A stretch of DNA of 64,000 nucleotides from Eubacterium sp. (GTDB taxonomy: Bacteria > Bacillota > Clostridia > Lachnospirales > Lachnospiraceae): the NCBI GenBank assembly GCA_022764165.1, contig JALERM010000045.1:25552-89551 (forward strand), given 5' to 3'. A model generated the notes under the pieces. It ran no database searches, was not told where the DNA came from, and worked only from the letters and a program-made list of their open reading frames with translations. Below are positions 46,901-54,688 of the stretch, piece after piece (position 1 is the stretch's first letter; each line of letters starts with the position of its first letter). Made by a program: the position numbers and the translations under genes.

Positions 46901-49124
46901 GGATTTTGAGGAACTGCAGGAGAAAGTCAATGAAGCAGAGCGGGAACGTGACGAGAAACCGCTGACAGTGGAATCTGTGACTGACCTAAAAGGAAGGAGA
47001 TATGAGTTTAATTCAGGAGCCAGGGAAGCCGTTTATGAATTTGATTGTCTGGTAAATGGGAAAACTGCCGTGCTGACATACACAGTGGGACAGAGGGAGC
47101 ATTTTCACAGCCCTCTCTATGATCGTGGAGAGATTGAGGATGTATTTTCAATCCATACGGACGGTGAGGATGTTTGGGACAGGATGCCAGAGCCTGAATT
47201 GGAAAAGTTGGAAAGGATACTGGCGGGAGAAGCAGAGGCATTTCTGATTGAGGAAAGAATTGCTGAAGCGAGTTCTATCCATGATCTGAAGGAAGTTGAT
47301 TATTATATGATGGATATGGAATCGACTTCTATGACGGATGTACAAAAGAAACGACTTTGGGACGGGATATGCGGTAGAGGAACCATCATTTTAGAGGAGG
47401 CATTAGCTAATGCTGTAAGCAGAGAAGAAATGCAGGGAGTCCGTGATTTACTTACGGCGGCAGAGAGCATTTTAGGAGAAGAACAGTATGAGAATCTGAT
47501 AACAGCAGTCCAAAAAAAGGAATCCGAATTGACAGAATCGAAAGATATTTCTCTTATTTCAGATATGACAAAACCGGAAAAATCTTTAGGAGGTCAGAGC
47601 CGGGCGGAGATTGAGGAAACGGTGCTTTGCTATGCACAGGCACAGATTGATGAAATGGGATTGACGGATGAAGTGAAGCTGCTTGGTGCCCGTGTTTATG
47701 GCAGCCGCACAAGATCAGGTCTGTACCATGATAATTCGGATATAGATGTGGTGCTTTCTTATACCGGGAATATCCATGAGGACAGTTTCTTTAACGCGCT
47801 GCATGAAGATGGTATGAAGATTGCAGGACTTCCACTTGACATCAACCCGATTTCGCTGGAAAAGACAGGGACACTGGAAGAATTTATGGAAAATGCCGGG
47901 AAATATCTGGATATGAAAGAAATACAGCATCTTACATCAGATATTGTAAGGTATGAGTTGGACTATGAACAGGACTTGGATATGCTGAAATTTTGGGATG
48001 GAGATGCGGAAATAGAAACGGAGCCAATTTACCAGGTGCATGAGATTATCGGAAAGGCACTTGAAAAAAAGGAGACTGACAAATTTGTAGAACATCTGGA
48101 ACAGGTTATACATGAACATGGAGCAGAGGAACCGATTGTAAAAGCAGCAGTGGATTTGTTAGGGAAAATTGCAGGAAAAATCGTTGTGGTTCTACCTGAT
48201 GCTAAAGTTGAGATTACTTCTGGGGAAGATAAAGAGATGCAGAAGCTGGCAGAAGAACTTGACAAGTTTGCCCGTGATATTGATCCGTATGAATATCAGG
48301 ATAACGTTGAGAATAGCGAGGATGGCTGCCTTTACATGATGGGATATATTGCAAATGGGGAAACGGAGGGCATTAAAGAACAGTTGGCACTGATTGCAGA
48401 AGAAAATGAAATTCCGGAGAATGTGGCAGAAGCAAAACGTCTGCTTTCCAGATTGGAATATATTGAAAAGCTACAGGCGGGAGTGGAACTGGCTAAAACA
48501 GAACCGGATTCAGAGCAAGTACCAAAGATTTCTTTCTATGTGGCGGAGTGCATGGAGTTTCCGATACTTGGGGAGTACCATGATAATCTGACACTGGAAG
48601 AAGCGGTACGAAAATATAATGAAATTCCGGCAGACAGAATGAATGGAGTGAAGGGCATTGGATTCCGTCTGGAAGATGGGAGTATGTATGACGGAGATTA
48701 TGAGCTGATGTCGGCAGGAACCATATCAAAAGATTTGATTGATCTTGTTCCTCATTACAAAGAAAGTCCGTTGGTACAGCAGGCAATTACCGATTTGGAG
48801 AAGTTACTTTCTGTCGGACAGCGGGAGATAGTTCAGAGACAACCGCAGGAAAAACAGGAAGATAATGCGGAAAAAAGCGTGCAAGAACCGCCATTATCGG
48901 AAGGTAAAGATAATAAGGCCGATACGGTGCGGGAAACAGCTCCAGAACCGTTAAAACAGTCTGAAAAGACACCGGAAAAGGACAATCCTATAGCAGAGGG
49001 ATTAGGAAGAAAACAGTCTGTTTTGAAAGCTCTCCGGGAACGGCAGGCAAAGCTGAAGGAGCAGGAACAGAAAAATACGGAACAGAAAGCACAGCGCCAT
49101 AAGAAGGGAGATCAGGAATTATGA
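43968..49124 (+). CDS. ArdC-like antirestriction protein fused to YodL-type repeats and a nucleotidyltransferase domain
   Basis: ArdC-like N-terminus (YSFNNTMLIAMQKPDATLVAGYQAWQKKFKRQVKRGEKGIQI), HETTHAKLH metallopeptidase motif, YodL-like blocks, MNT motif GSRTRSGLYHDNSDIDVVL. Confidence 0.88.
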   Translation: MAGKREQQMKEITERLEQGVKKLFTSERYMEYLKTMSQFHNYSFNNTMLIAMQKPDATLVAGYQAWQKKFKRQVKRGEKGIQIIAPAPIREKEEVEKFDPVTNEPILRPDGKPETEEIEHIIPRFRLTTVFDISQTYGEPLPELETPELIGSVENFEIFMQAIREVSPVPIRFDEIESGAKGYYSNVNKEIVIQQGMSESQTMKTGVHETTHAKLHDRDIMEELGEKKNQMTREVEAESVAYTVCQYFGLDTSDYSFPYIAGWSSSMDMKELRSSMDTIRKTAGEMIDGMTEVMQRLMRERQEKEQAEEREKAAENTERYQEVELFDVPALFANGRVELETLPEGIYRYELRGTDSDPGYPYSVEEHVTVNHAATILTAFPLNLPEEGWLLIGDELNFTGGDMTIHEYQQTVADRSIAVEQEKTENAIGRANEELYLSGKEDRYAVYQIISGTKGKDYRFMGLDFVVSHDMKVDAADYGYVYGGRLSGEETLDSLYEKFNVSHPEGYEGHSLSVSDVVVLQREGEAKAYYVDSFGFQELPDFVQERLHEAKMDRKRWFAPVTLDTDAVEIEQHEGLWHAVDKREIQDEIFYLMKHNEYGDSAAAVIVDSEGNLAAQELENGFDRGAMEAIKEYLSEKGIEWEPGEAELRELGIEEKTLPETVSEQKVYPPIYPYTLDFAVEHAAADEYLDSRKLNIDCKNAVENAIRTHFDGLHLAHDAVDSVLEEYGRERLAYVLACTVQHKESDGRFSRGTKEWAASIPVAENVSRGMDLNNDYVIDSHPAVLDGFIGLARDKFAELEKMEQQKKAEPFIAQYYVVNDTYGIKAEREYQYFPDLDSALTAYMLLPNHLEKEIGMESTEQPPSRMSLIKCRNGLEVLEDIEAVSLSGKWINTESREAMRMAEMYLDNHDTEIAYHLETAGRYFSIQTVSEGYDYTFYDNHFRELDGGIYDNPDISLQEAMKDILEDEGMSLSDCKVMDFEELQEKVNEAERERDEKPLTVESVTDLKGRRYEFNSGAREAVYEFDCLVNGKTAVLTYTVGQREHFHSPLYDRGEIEDVFSIHTDGEDVWDRMPEPELEKLERILAGEAEAFLIEERIAEASSIHDLKEVDYYMMDMESTSMTDVQKKRLWDGICGRGTIILEEALANAVSREEMQGVRDLLTAAESILGEEQYENLITAVQKKESELTESKDISLISDMTKPEKSLGGQSRAEIEETVLCYAQAQIDEMGLTDEVKLLGARVYGSRTRSGLYHDNSDIDVVLSYTGNIHEDSFFNALHEDGMKIAGLPLDINPISLEKTGTLEEFMENAGKYLDMKEIQHLTSDIVRYELDYEQDLDMLKFWDGDAEIETEPIYQVHEIIGKALEKKETDKFVEHLEQVIHEHGAEEPIVKAAVDLLGKIAGKIVVVLPDAKVEITSGEDKEMQKLAEELDKFARDIDPYEYQDNVENSEDGCLYMMGYIANGETEGIKEQLALIAEENEIPENVAEAKRLLSRLEYIEKLQAGVELAKTEPDSEQVPKISFYVAECMEFPILGEYHDNLTLEEAVRKYNEIPADRMNGVKGIGFRLEDGSMYDGDYELMSAGTISKDLIDLVPHYKESPLVQQAITDLEKLLSVGQREIVQRQPQEKQEDNAEKSVQEPPLSEGKDNKADTVRETAPEPLKQSEKTPEKDNPIAEGLGRKQSVLKALRERQAKLKEQEQKNTEQKAQRHKKGDQEL

Positions 49125-49351
49125 TGGTAAGATTTGAGGAAAATGAATATATGATGATGGCAATGTTCCAGAAGGAAAACCGTCAGCAGACTATGAGAGA
49201 AATCCGCAGCGTCATTCCTTTTGTAAAGGATGATGCGGAGATGCTTTCGCTCATTAACAGCACACTGGAAAAGATGGAGCATATTTCGGATCAGGAATTT
49301 TCCGGGATAGACCTGGAGCCATATAAGCAGGAGCCGATGGAGGACGAGTGA
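49124..49351 (+). CDS. Transposon-transfer assisting protein (TTRAP-like)
   Basis: MVRFEENEYMMMAMFQKENRQQTMREIRSVIPFV...LINSTLEKMEHISDQEF; family-typical position. Confidence 0.75.
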   Translation: MVRFEENEYMMMAMFQKENRQQTMREIRSVIPFVKDDAEMLSLINSTLEKMEHISDQEFSGIDLEPYKQEPMEDE

Positions 49352-50202
49352 TGGAGATCAACCAATTTGCCATATATCAGTTAAAGAATATGCCAGAAAA
49401 CCGGGGTATCCGGTTCCGTTCCTATGAAACGCTGCAGAAGAATCAAATCCAGGTGCGCTATGAAAACTACGAGCAGAAATATCTCGGACGGATGCTGCCG
49501 GGAGACACGCCGGGAAGCATCCGGGAACGGTTCCACAGGCAGACGCCCCGGAGGTTTCAGGGGCATTCTATCAGCGTCAGCGATGTATTGGTACTGAATC
49601 AGGATGGAGAAGTGACTGCCTATTATGTGGAAAAGGAAGGCTTCACGGTGATTGCTGGATTCATCCGCAATGGTTCGTCCGGAGCCTAGATTTCTTATGA
49701 TACTACGGATTTCCACATCGAGGGCAAAGAGGGGAGCTGGCTTGCCTATGACAGCATTATCATAGATGGGAAAGAGTTCTTCCTGATGGAGCATACCACT
49801 TATGGGAAAGAAGCTGCCAATGTGGTGTTGGACGAAGATGGGAAAGTAGTGGTGGATCAGGTTTATCATGGATTTGACGAGACTGTAAAGAAACAGATTA
49901 AAGAGTATCTGAATCCCACGCCATCTGTGCCGGAAACGGAAAAGCGGAAGCCGCCGATGGAGAACTGGCAGAAATACTATGAGAATGGGGAGTATCTGCG
50001 GAGTGCGGAAATGACGGAAGAACAAAACTATAATATGATCGACGGACGCATGAATAATCTTCCATTAAAGCCGAGAATAATGGGGAAACGGATTTCTGTG
50101 CTGGACAGACTGCATTTAAAACAGGCGGAGATTGCAAAGCGCAGTGGAAAGCCTGTACAGCAGATGGCAATGGCAGAGGATATGGAGCGTAGACGAAAAT
50201 AA
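49348..50202 (+). pseudogene. YodL-domain protein interrupted by one in-frame TAG
   Basis: Frames of 49348-49689 and 49786-50202 are the same (438 nt apart); homologous sequence continues across TAG 49687-49689: ...GSSGA*ISYDTTDFHIEGKEGSWLAYDSIIIDGKEFFLMEHTTYG... Confidence 0.75.
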
Positions 50203-50203
50203 T

Positions 50204-50250
50204 AAAAAAGGAAGATGTTTGCCCTTGCGTGGCGGCATCTTCCCTTTTTT
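50204..50250. terminator. Bidirectional intrinsic terminator between convergent genes
   Basis: AAAAAAGGAAGATG...CATCTTCCCTTTTTT. Confidence 0.85.
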
Positions 50251-51193
50251 ATGGAGTTAATCGGTAGCGGGTAATATCTTTCCAGTTTGGTGGGAAACCC
50301 ATCCGATTAAGAAGTTCAGTATTGTCAATATGGATAAGATTTTTTGAGGTATGGTCAATTAACGTAGATAACTTCCGTTTGAAAACCTGAAAATCTTTAC
50401 CTGGAATCAGATAGCGAAAGGCAATCACAACGGCAAACAAATCATTTTTTCCATATTGATATTGGATTCCATTCATCGGTATTGAAAGTTTTTTATGTAA
50501 TGGCAAATCAGAAATATTATCTATTGTCCGATAGGTAAATAAGCGTTCTCCGTGAGCGCATACGTTTCTGAACTTTGTCAGCACAGATAAAAATTGTTCC
50601 ATCTGGCGTCTGTTAATGATACCGAAATTTTTGCATACTTTGGACTGTAGGGATTGCGGAAATACTTTATACATTTTTGAAAGATTTCCAAAGGTCAGGA
50701 CGTTAATTAATACCCATAAGGGGATATTTCCATAAGTGGCTCTATAATAATTGATGTATTCGTAATCAGTAGTTGAAGCTGCCCTTTGCAAGGTTGCGAT
50801 TAAACGGACAACAGTTTTATGATTTTTCCGGCTGTTGTTGAAATTATTTTCGTCCAGATAAGCGGATTGTGCTTCTCCATATTGTTCTGAAAAATAGTAT
50901 GACATCAAAGAACGGAGATGCCGTTCTATTTGCAGCAGATATTTGAAAAACAATTCTCTAAGTTCTTTATCGAACTCATAGAGAGAAACAATTTCTTCAA
51001 AGGAAGTACCATTTTTATATTTCTTTGTTAATGGAATACGGAATAAATGCTTATAGCCGCCCATTAAGGGAAAATAACCAATGCGTTTCAAAATATCTTC
51101 CGCATACTGCTTATCTGAAATGATAATATGCTTTTCTTCATGGAGCCATTCAACCTGTTCCGAAAAAGTGGAAAATTTCTTTTGTGGCAACAT
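50249..51193 (-). CDS. Abi_2-family (AbiD/AbiF-like) abortive infection protein with HEPN motif
   Basis: ATG at 51193 with RBS AAGGAG; FDKELRELFFKYLLQIERHLRSLMSYYFSEQYG and RNVCAHGERLF (R-x4-H). Confidence 0.87.
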   Translation of the reverse strand: MLPQKKFSTFSEQVEWLHEEKHIIISDKQYAEDILKRIGYFPLMGGYKHLFRIPLTKKYKNGTSFEEIVSLYEFDKELRELFFKYLLQIERHLRSLMSYYFSEQYGEAQSAYLDENNFNNSRKNHKTVVRLIATLQRAASTTDYEYINYYRATYGNIPLWVLINVLTFGNLSKMYKVFPQSLQSKVCKNFGIINRRQMEQFLSVLTKFRNVCAHGERLFTYRTIDNISDLPLHKKLSIPMNGIQYQYGKNDLFAVVIAFRYLIPGKDFQVFKRKLSTLIDHTSKNLIHIDNTELLNRMGFPPNWKDITRYRLTP

Positions 51194-51205
51194 TTTTTTC
51201 TCCTT

Positions 51206-51277
51206 AAACAAAAGAGGGAGAGACCCGCAGGTTCTCCCCCGGTCACGGGCTTCGCAAGTTTCCGTAACACGATCACT
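51206..51277 (-). ncRNA. Candidate structured small RNA upstream of the abi gene
   Basis: Bounded by a consensus promoter and an intrinsic terminator; stem GUUACGG/CCGUGAC with inner CUU-GCG-AAG; then GGGAGAACC-UGCG-GGU(C)UCUCCC-UCUUUUGUUU. Confidence 0.55.
51216..51238 (-). terminator. Intrinsic terminator/attenuator inside the abi leader
   Basis: GGGAGA/UCUCCC outer stem with ACC/GGU inner stem, then UCUUUUGUUU. Confidence 0.75.
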
Positions 51278-51283
51278 GAGTCT

Positions 51284-51312
51284 AATATAGCAGGATTGAC
51301 GGAAAAAGTCAA
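51284..51312 (-). promoter_or_regulatory. SigA-type promoter for candidate sRNA/abi
   Basis: TTGACT - 17 nt - TATATT on the minus strand. Confidence 0.75.
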
Positions 51313-51422
51313 TACGCTGGTTCAACTCTGTGTTAGTATATGCCGTATTACCGGAAAAGATACCAGAGAGTGCGTCAGAGAATAAAAATAAGCCTGATCC
51401 TGTGTGAGAGTAGCGATCAGAC

Positions 51423-51623
51423 TTAATCTTTATAATGTGTCGCAATATCCTCAATATTACAATCCAGAATATTGCATAGAGTATTTATAGTGTTCATGCT
51501 TACGCCTTCATTATTTTGCAAGCGATGAAGCAGAGATTTGCTGAAATGATATTCTTTATGCAACGTATATTTAGTTATGCCTTTGGATTTCATGGTATCC
51601 CACAGTTTGTCATACTTTATCAT
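51423..51623 (-). CDS. Small XRE-family regulator
   Basis: MIKYDKLWDTMKSKGITKYTLHKEYHFSKSLLHRLQNNEGVSMNTINTLCNILDCNIEDIATHYKD. Confidence 0.82.
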   Translation of the reverse strand: MIKYDKLWDTMKSKGITKYTLHKEYHFSKSLLHRLQNNEGVSMNTINTLCNILDCNIEDIATHYKD

Positions 51624-51750
51624 TTGCTCATCCCCCTTTCTCTCTTGCGTTTCTTTCATTATAGATTTAGGATAAGAAGTAACAAAGGTTCTGTTTTCGG
51701 AACCCATAATAACCGTTGGATTACGGGGAATAGGATTCGGAGTGGAAGAA

Positions 51751-52197
51751 ATGAAAAGAAAGATAGGTTTTATTTGTGCCGTGTTGGTATGTATCATTAT
51801 CCCTATGATTTCACATACAAGAGAAAAATATACAGAGTGGAAGAAAGATAATTGTGGAATACCGGACGTTGTGAGTAGTATGATAATCAACGATGAGCAT
51901 CATTTGACAGTGGTGGCCAATTCCGGAAAGATTGATGATGAAGAAGCGTTTGCCTGTGAATTAATTGAGATGTGCAGAGATAATGCTTTCCACACAATTA
52001 AGTTTTCAACGGATATAAACGGCTACCCGTCCAGACTGGACATTTCTGTTTATCTGAAACAGAGTGACATAGGAAAACACGAACCTGTCTGCAGGATAAG
52101 ATATGAGCCTTTAGAATATAATGAGGACTACGATATTAAGAATAATGCGGATCAGTATCATCTGTATTTGGATGACGAGGAAATTATTTTGGAGTGA
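51751..52197 (+). CDS. Hypothetical exported/membrane-anchored protein
   Basis: N-terminal hydrophobic segment MKRKIGFICAVLVCIIIPMIS; divergent from XRE. Confidence 0.6.
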   Translation: MKRKIGFICAVLVCIIIPMISHTREKYTEWKKDNCGIPDVVSSMIINDEHHLTVVANSGKIDDEEAFACELIEMCRDNAFHTIKFSTDINGYPSRLDISVYLKQSDIGKHEPVCRIRYEPLEYNEDYDIKNNADQYHLYLDDEEIILE

Positions 52198-52203
52198 AAA
52201 GAG

Positions 52204-52231
52204 GCCGGAGAATGTTTTCACATTCCCCGGC
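52204..52231. terminator. Hairpin between convergent genes
   Basis: GCCGGAGAATG/CATTCCCCGGC. Confidence 0.5.
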
Positions 52232-52250
52232 AATCGGGTGAGGATTCATG

Positions 52251-53900
52251 CTAAGATATATCCTGGTTCTTTTCCTGTTCGGGATGTTTAGCATGATTTT
52301 TTCCTAAAATCATATCCACGTTTGTACAGACAGTTTTTAGTTCGTTTTGATAACCTCGCAGATTTTGGTAGGCTTCATATTGAGTATTTTTCAGAGCAGT
52401 TAGTTTTTCTTTTTCTGCCTTTAGTGTTTTCATTGATGGCAGTTTGCCGCTATCAGATTTTTCTTTTAAAATACGGTGGGCAGTTTCATAAAGTGTAATT
52501 TCAGACAGGTGTTCCTGACGGAATTGTTTCTTGTTTTTGGATTTCAGAAATTGCCCATATACAGATTTATTTGCCAGATATTGTCCGGTATAATGAATCT
52601 GCTCATTGACTTCTTTTAACTGTTGCTCTGTGGAACGCAGGGCTTTACGAATTTCGGTGGTTTGCTCCTGTGCTTCGGAAAACGCTGTCAGCAAATCTTC
52701 CTGCGTATCATATCCATGTTCCTGCACATAGGCAACCGTTTTTGCCATTTGTTGTAAATTGGACAATTTTACACGTCTGGCATATGCGTCACTTTGCTGT
52801 GCCTTGACACAATGCTGCAGATATACAACGAGGCGGAGATCAGACTTAATGAAAATAAAAGCAGGAATGTCTGTCTTTATGGTTTCACCATGTGGGAGAC
52901 TATTTTTCGTAAGAGTATTATCTACCAATGGTGATTCTGATAAGTTCTTTTGTCTTTGCTGTTCTGCATTTCGTTCAAATAATGTAAGCAGATAATCCTT
53001 TTCATAATGTGTACCGAGGTTCCTGCCTGTGATCGGTTTGCTGCGTTCTGGGTGGAGATAACTAAACCGGCCACGGCTGATTTTGAGAGTAACATGGTAA
53101 TTTTCCGCAAGTAGTTGCTGAAACTCGTCCAGATTGCCGGCAGAAGCAGCAGCATTTTCAATCGCTGTCCGGAGAAATTCTTTCTGAGTCTGATATTTGG
53201 TCTGGCGGGGAGTAATGCCTTCGGATTGCATCTGTTTGTTGCGTTCATTTAGTTTTTTCTGCCCTCTGCGGTTTGCATGATATTCACGATCTGAAATTTT
53301 CTTTTCAGCAGGAGTAAGCAAATCTACCTGGTGGAAATGTTCCCGATGGCACATATCCATGACAGATTGTTTTAAGTGAATTAGATAATTTTTAGTCAAA
53401 TGATGTTTGCATCCGGCACGGTATTCGCTTCTTTGCGTCATAAAAGGTTGTTTTTCTATATCGTATTTCCGAAGGCTGTTAATTACAATATGCACATGAA
53501 TGTTGCCGCTTTCATTGTGACCGTCTGTATGGGTACAGACAAGGGCCTGATGTCCGGGAAAATTCTTTTTTGCATATTCCAGTCCCAGTTGTTGTGCTTG
53601 TTCTCCGGTCAAGCCATTTTCCGTCACATCTTTCGGATCAAAGCTAAGGATGTAGTGGTGGGACTTGATTTCGTTGTATTTCTGGTTTTTATGATATTTT
53701 TCGTTTAACTCCCTACACTCTAAATCAAAAGTGAATGGATCACAGTTTATCCCATCAAGATAATATTCCTCACGGGGAATCAGCTCACCATTCTCATCAA
53801 GAATGGGTTTATTGGTATACTCATCATACTGGAACATGAGATACCGCTGTGCTTCTCCATAATCAGCATTTTTACTCGTTATATGTTTCAGTATCGCCAT
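52251..53900 (-). CDS. mobA: Relaxase/mobilization nuclease
   Basis: Relaxase His motif HTDGHNESGNIHVHIVINSLR; coupled to mobC. Confidence 0.92.
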   Translation of the reverse strand: MAILKHITSKNADYGEAQRYLMFQYDEYTNKPILDENGELIPREEYYLDGINCDPFTFDLECRELNEKYHKNQKYNEIKSHHYILSFDPKDVTENGLTGEQAQQLGLEYAKKNFPGHQALVCTHTDGHNESGNIHVHIVINSLRKYDIEKQPFMTQRSEYRAGCKHHLTKNYLIHLKQSVMDMCHREHFHQVDLLTPAEKKISDREYHANRRGQKKLNERNKQMQSEGITPRQTKYQTQKEFLRTAIENAAASAGNLDEFQQLLAENYHVTLKISRGRFSYLHPERSKPITGRNLGTHYEKDYLLTLFERNAEQQRQKNLSESPLVDNTLTKNSLPHGETIKTDIPAFIFIKSDLRLVVYLQHCVKAQQSDAYARRVKLSNLQQMAKTVAYVQEHGYDTQEDLLTAFSEAQEQTTEIRKALRSTEQQLKEVNEQIHYTGQYLANKSVYGQFLKSKNKKQFRQEHLSEITLYETAHRILKEKSDSGKLPSMKTLKAEKEKLTALKNTQYEAYQNLRGYQNELKTVCTNVDMILGKNHAKHPEQEKNQDIS

Positions 53901-54264
53901 GAAATTCCCCCGCCAGTTTTAACACTTCATACTTCATTTCGTAAATTCGTGCAATGCTCTGATTGATTGCTTTTCTCATTTCCTGTGAATGGATGCCGCC
54001 GCTGTTAAAGTGGCGTGCGATCTGATTCAGATTGCTGCCTATTTTTCCGAACTCACCAATCAGCTTTTTCAATTCTGGCAAATCTGCCACAAGCTCATAT
54101 TTTACAATTACCTTTTTATTCATTATCTGCTTACGGGCATATTCTGCGAGTGAGAGGTTTGCGGCCTTTGCATTTGCGGCAACAATCTCATATTCAGTGT
54201 CTGTAAGACGGAGCATAATCTGATGATTGTGTCGTAGTTCTTTTTCTTTTTTTGGTCTTGCCAT
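53872..54264 (-). CDS. mobC: Plasmid mobilization relaxosome protein MobC
   Basis: RHNHQIMLRLTDTEYEIVAANAKAANLSLAEYARKQI...GKIGSNLNQIARHFNSG. Confidence 0.9.
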   Translation of the reverse strand: MARPKKEKELRHNHQIMLRLTDTEYEIVAANAKAANLSLAEYARKQIMNKKVIVKYELVADLPELKKLIGEFGKIGSNLNQIARHFNSGGIHSQEMRKAINQSIARIYEMKYEVLKLAGEFHGDTETYNE

Positions 54265-54280
54265 GTTTTTATCCTTTCCC

Positions 54281-54440
54281 GTGATGGCTTGCCGTCACGC
54301 TGCGACTATTTTTAATAGGAGCCAAATGGCACATTTAAGAAATGTGCAGCAACCGAGGGTATGGGGAAACGGAATCCCCATCAAGATTGCTAGGTAAGTG
54401 AAACTCACAAAGTGAGTTTTGAGTTACTCTAGCGAATCTT
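54281..54440. other. Candidate oriT: four consecutive hairpins upstream of mobC
   Basis: GTGATGGC/GCCGTCAC (54281-54298); GCACATTT-aag-AAATGTGC (54329-54347); ATGGGGA/TCCCCAT (54361-54381); AAGATTGCTAGGTAA...AAACTCAC-aaa-GTGAGTTT...TTACTCTAGCGAATCTT (54383-54440). Confidence 0.6.
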
Positions 54441-54688
54441 GCTCTGAAAGAGAATAAAAGCCCTTCTATAATAAAAGCCGATTTGAGAAAAGGAATGATA
54501 CCTGAAAAAAGAGAAAAGTAATTTGAAATAGGTAATAGCATTGAATCTGTTGGAGGAGATACCAGGAAATCCTATGTTACCATTTTGTTTACATGGATTT
54601 TTAAGGGTGTTTCTTTCTTTTGCCAGCAGGATATTTTATAATCAACCTATCCTATAGGAATCAAATCAGAAAAAGGCGGTTGATATTT

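Noticed and set aside
51194-51454. N-terminal extension of the Abi ORF to 51454
   Set aside because: Extension translates the promoter/sRNA/terminator region; the ATG at 51193 has a clear RBS.
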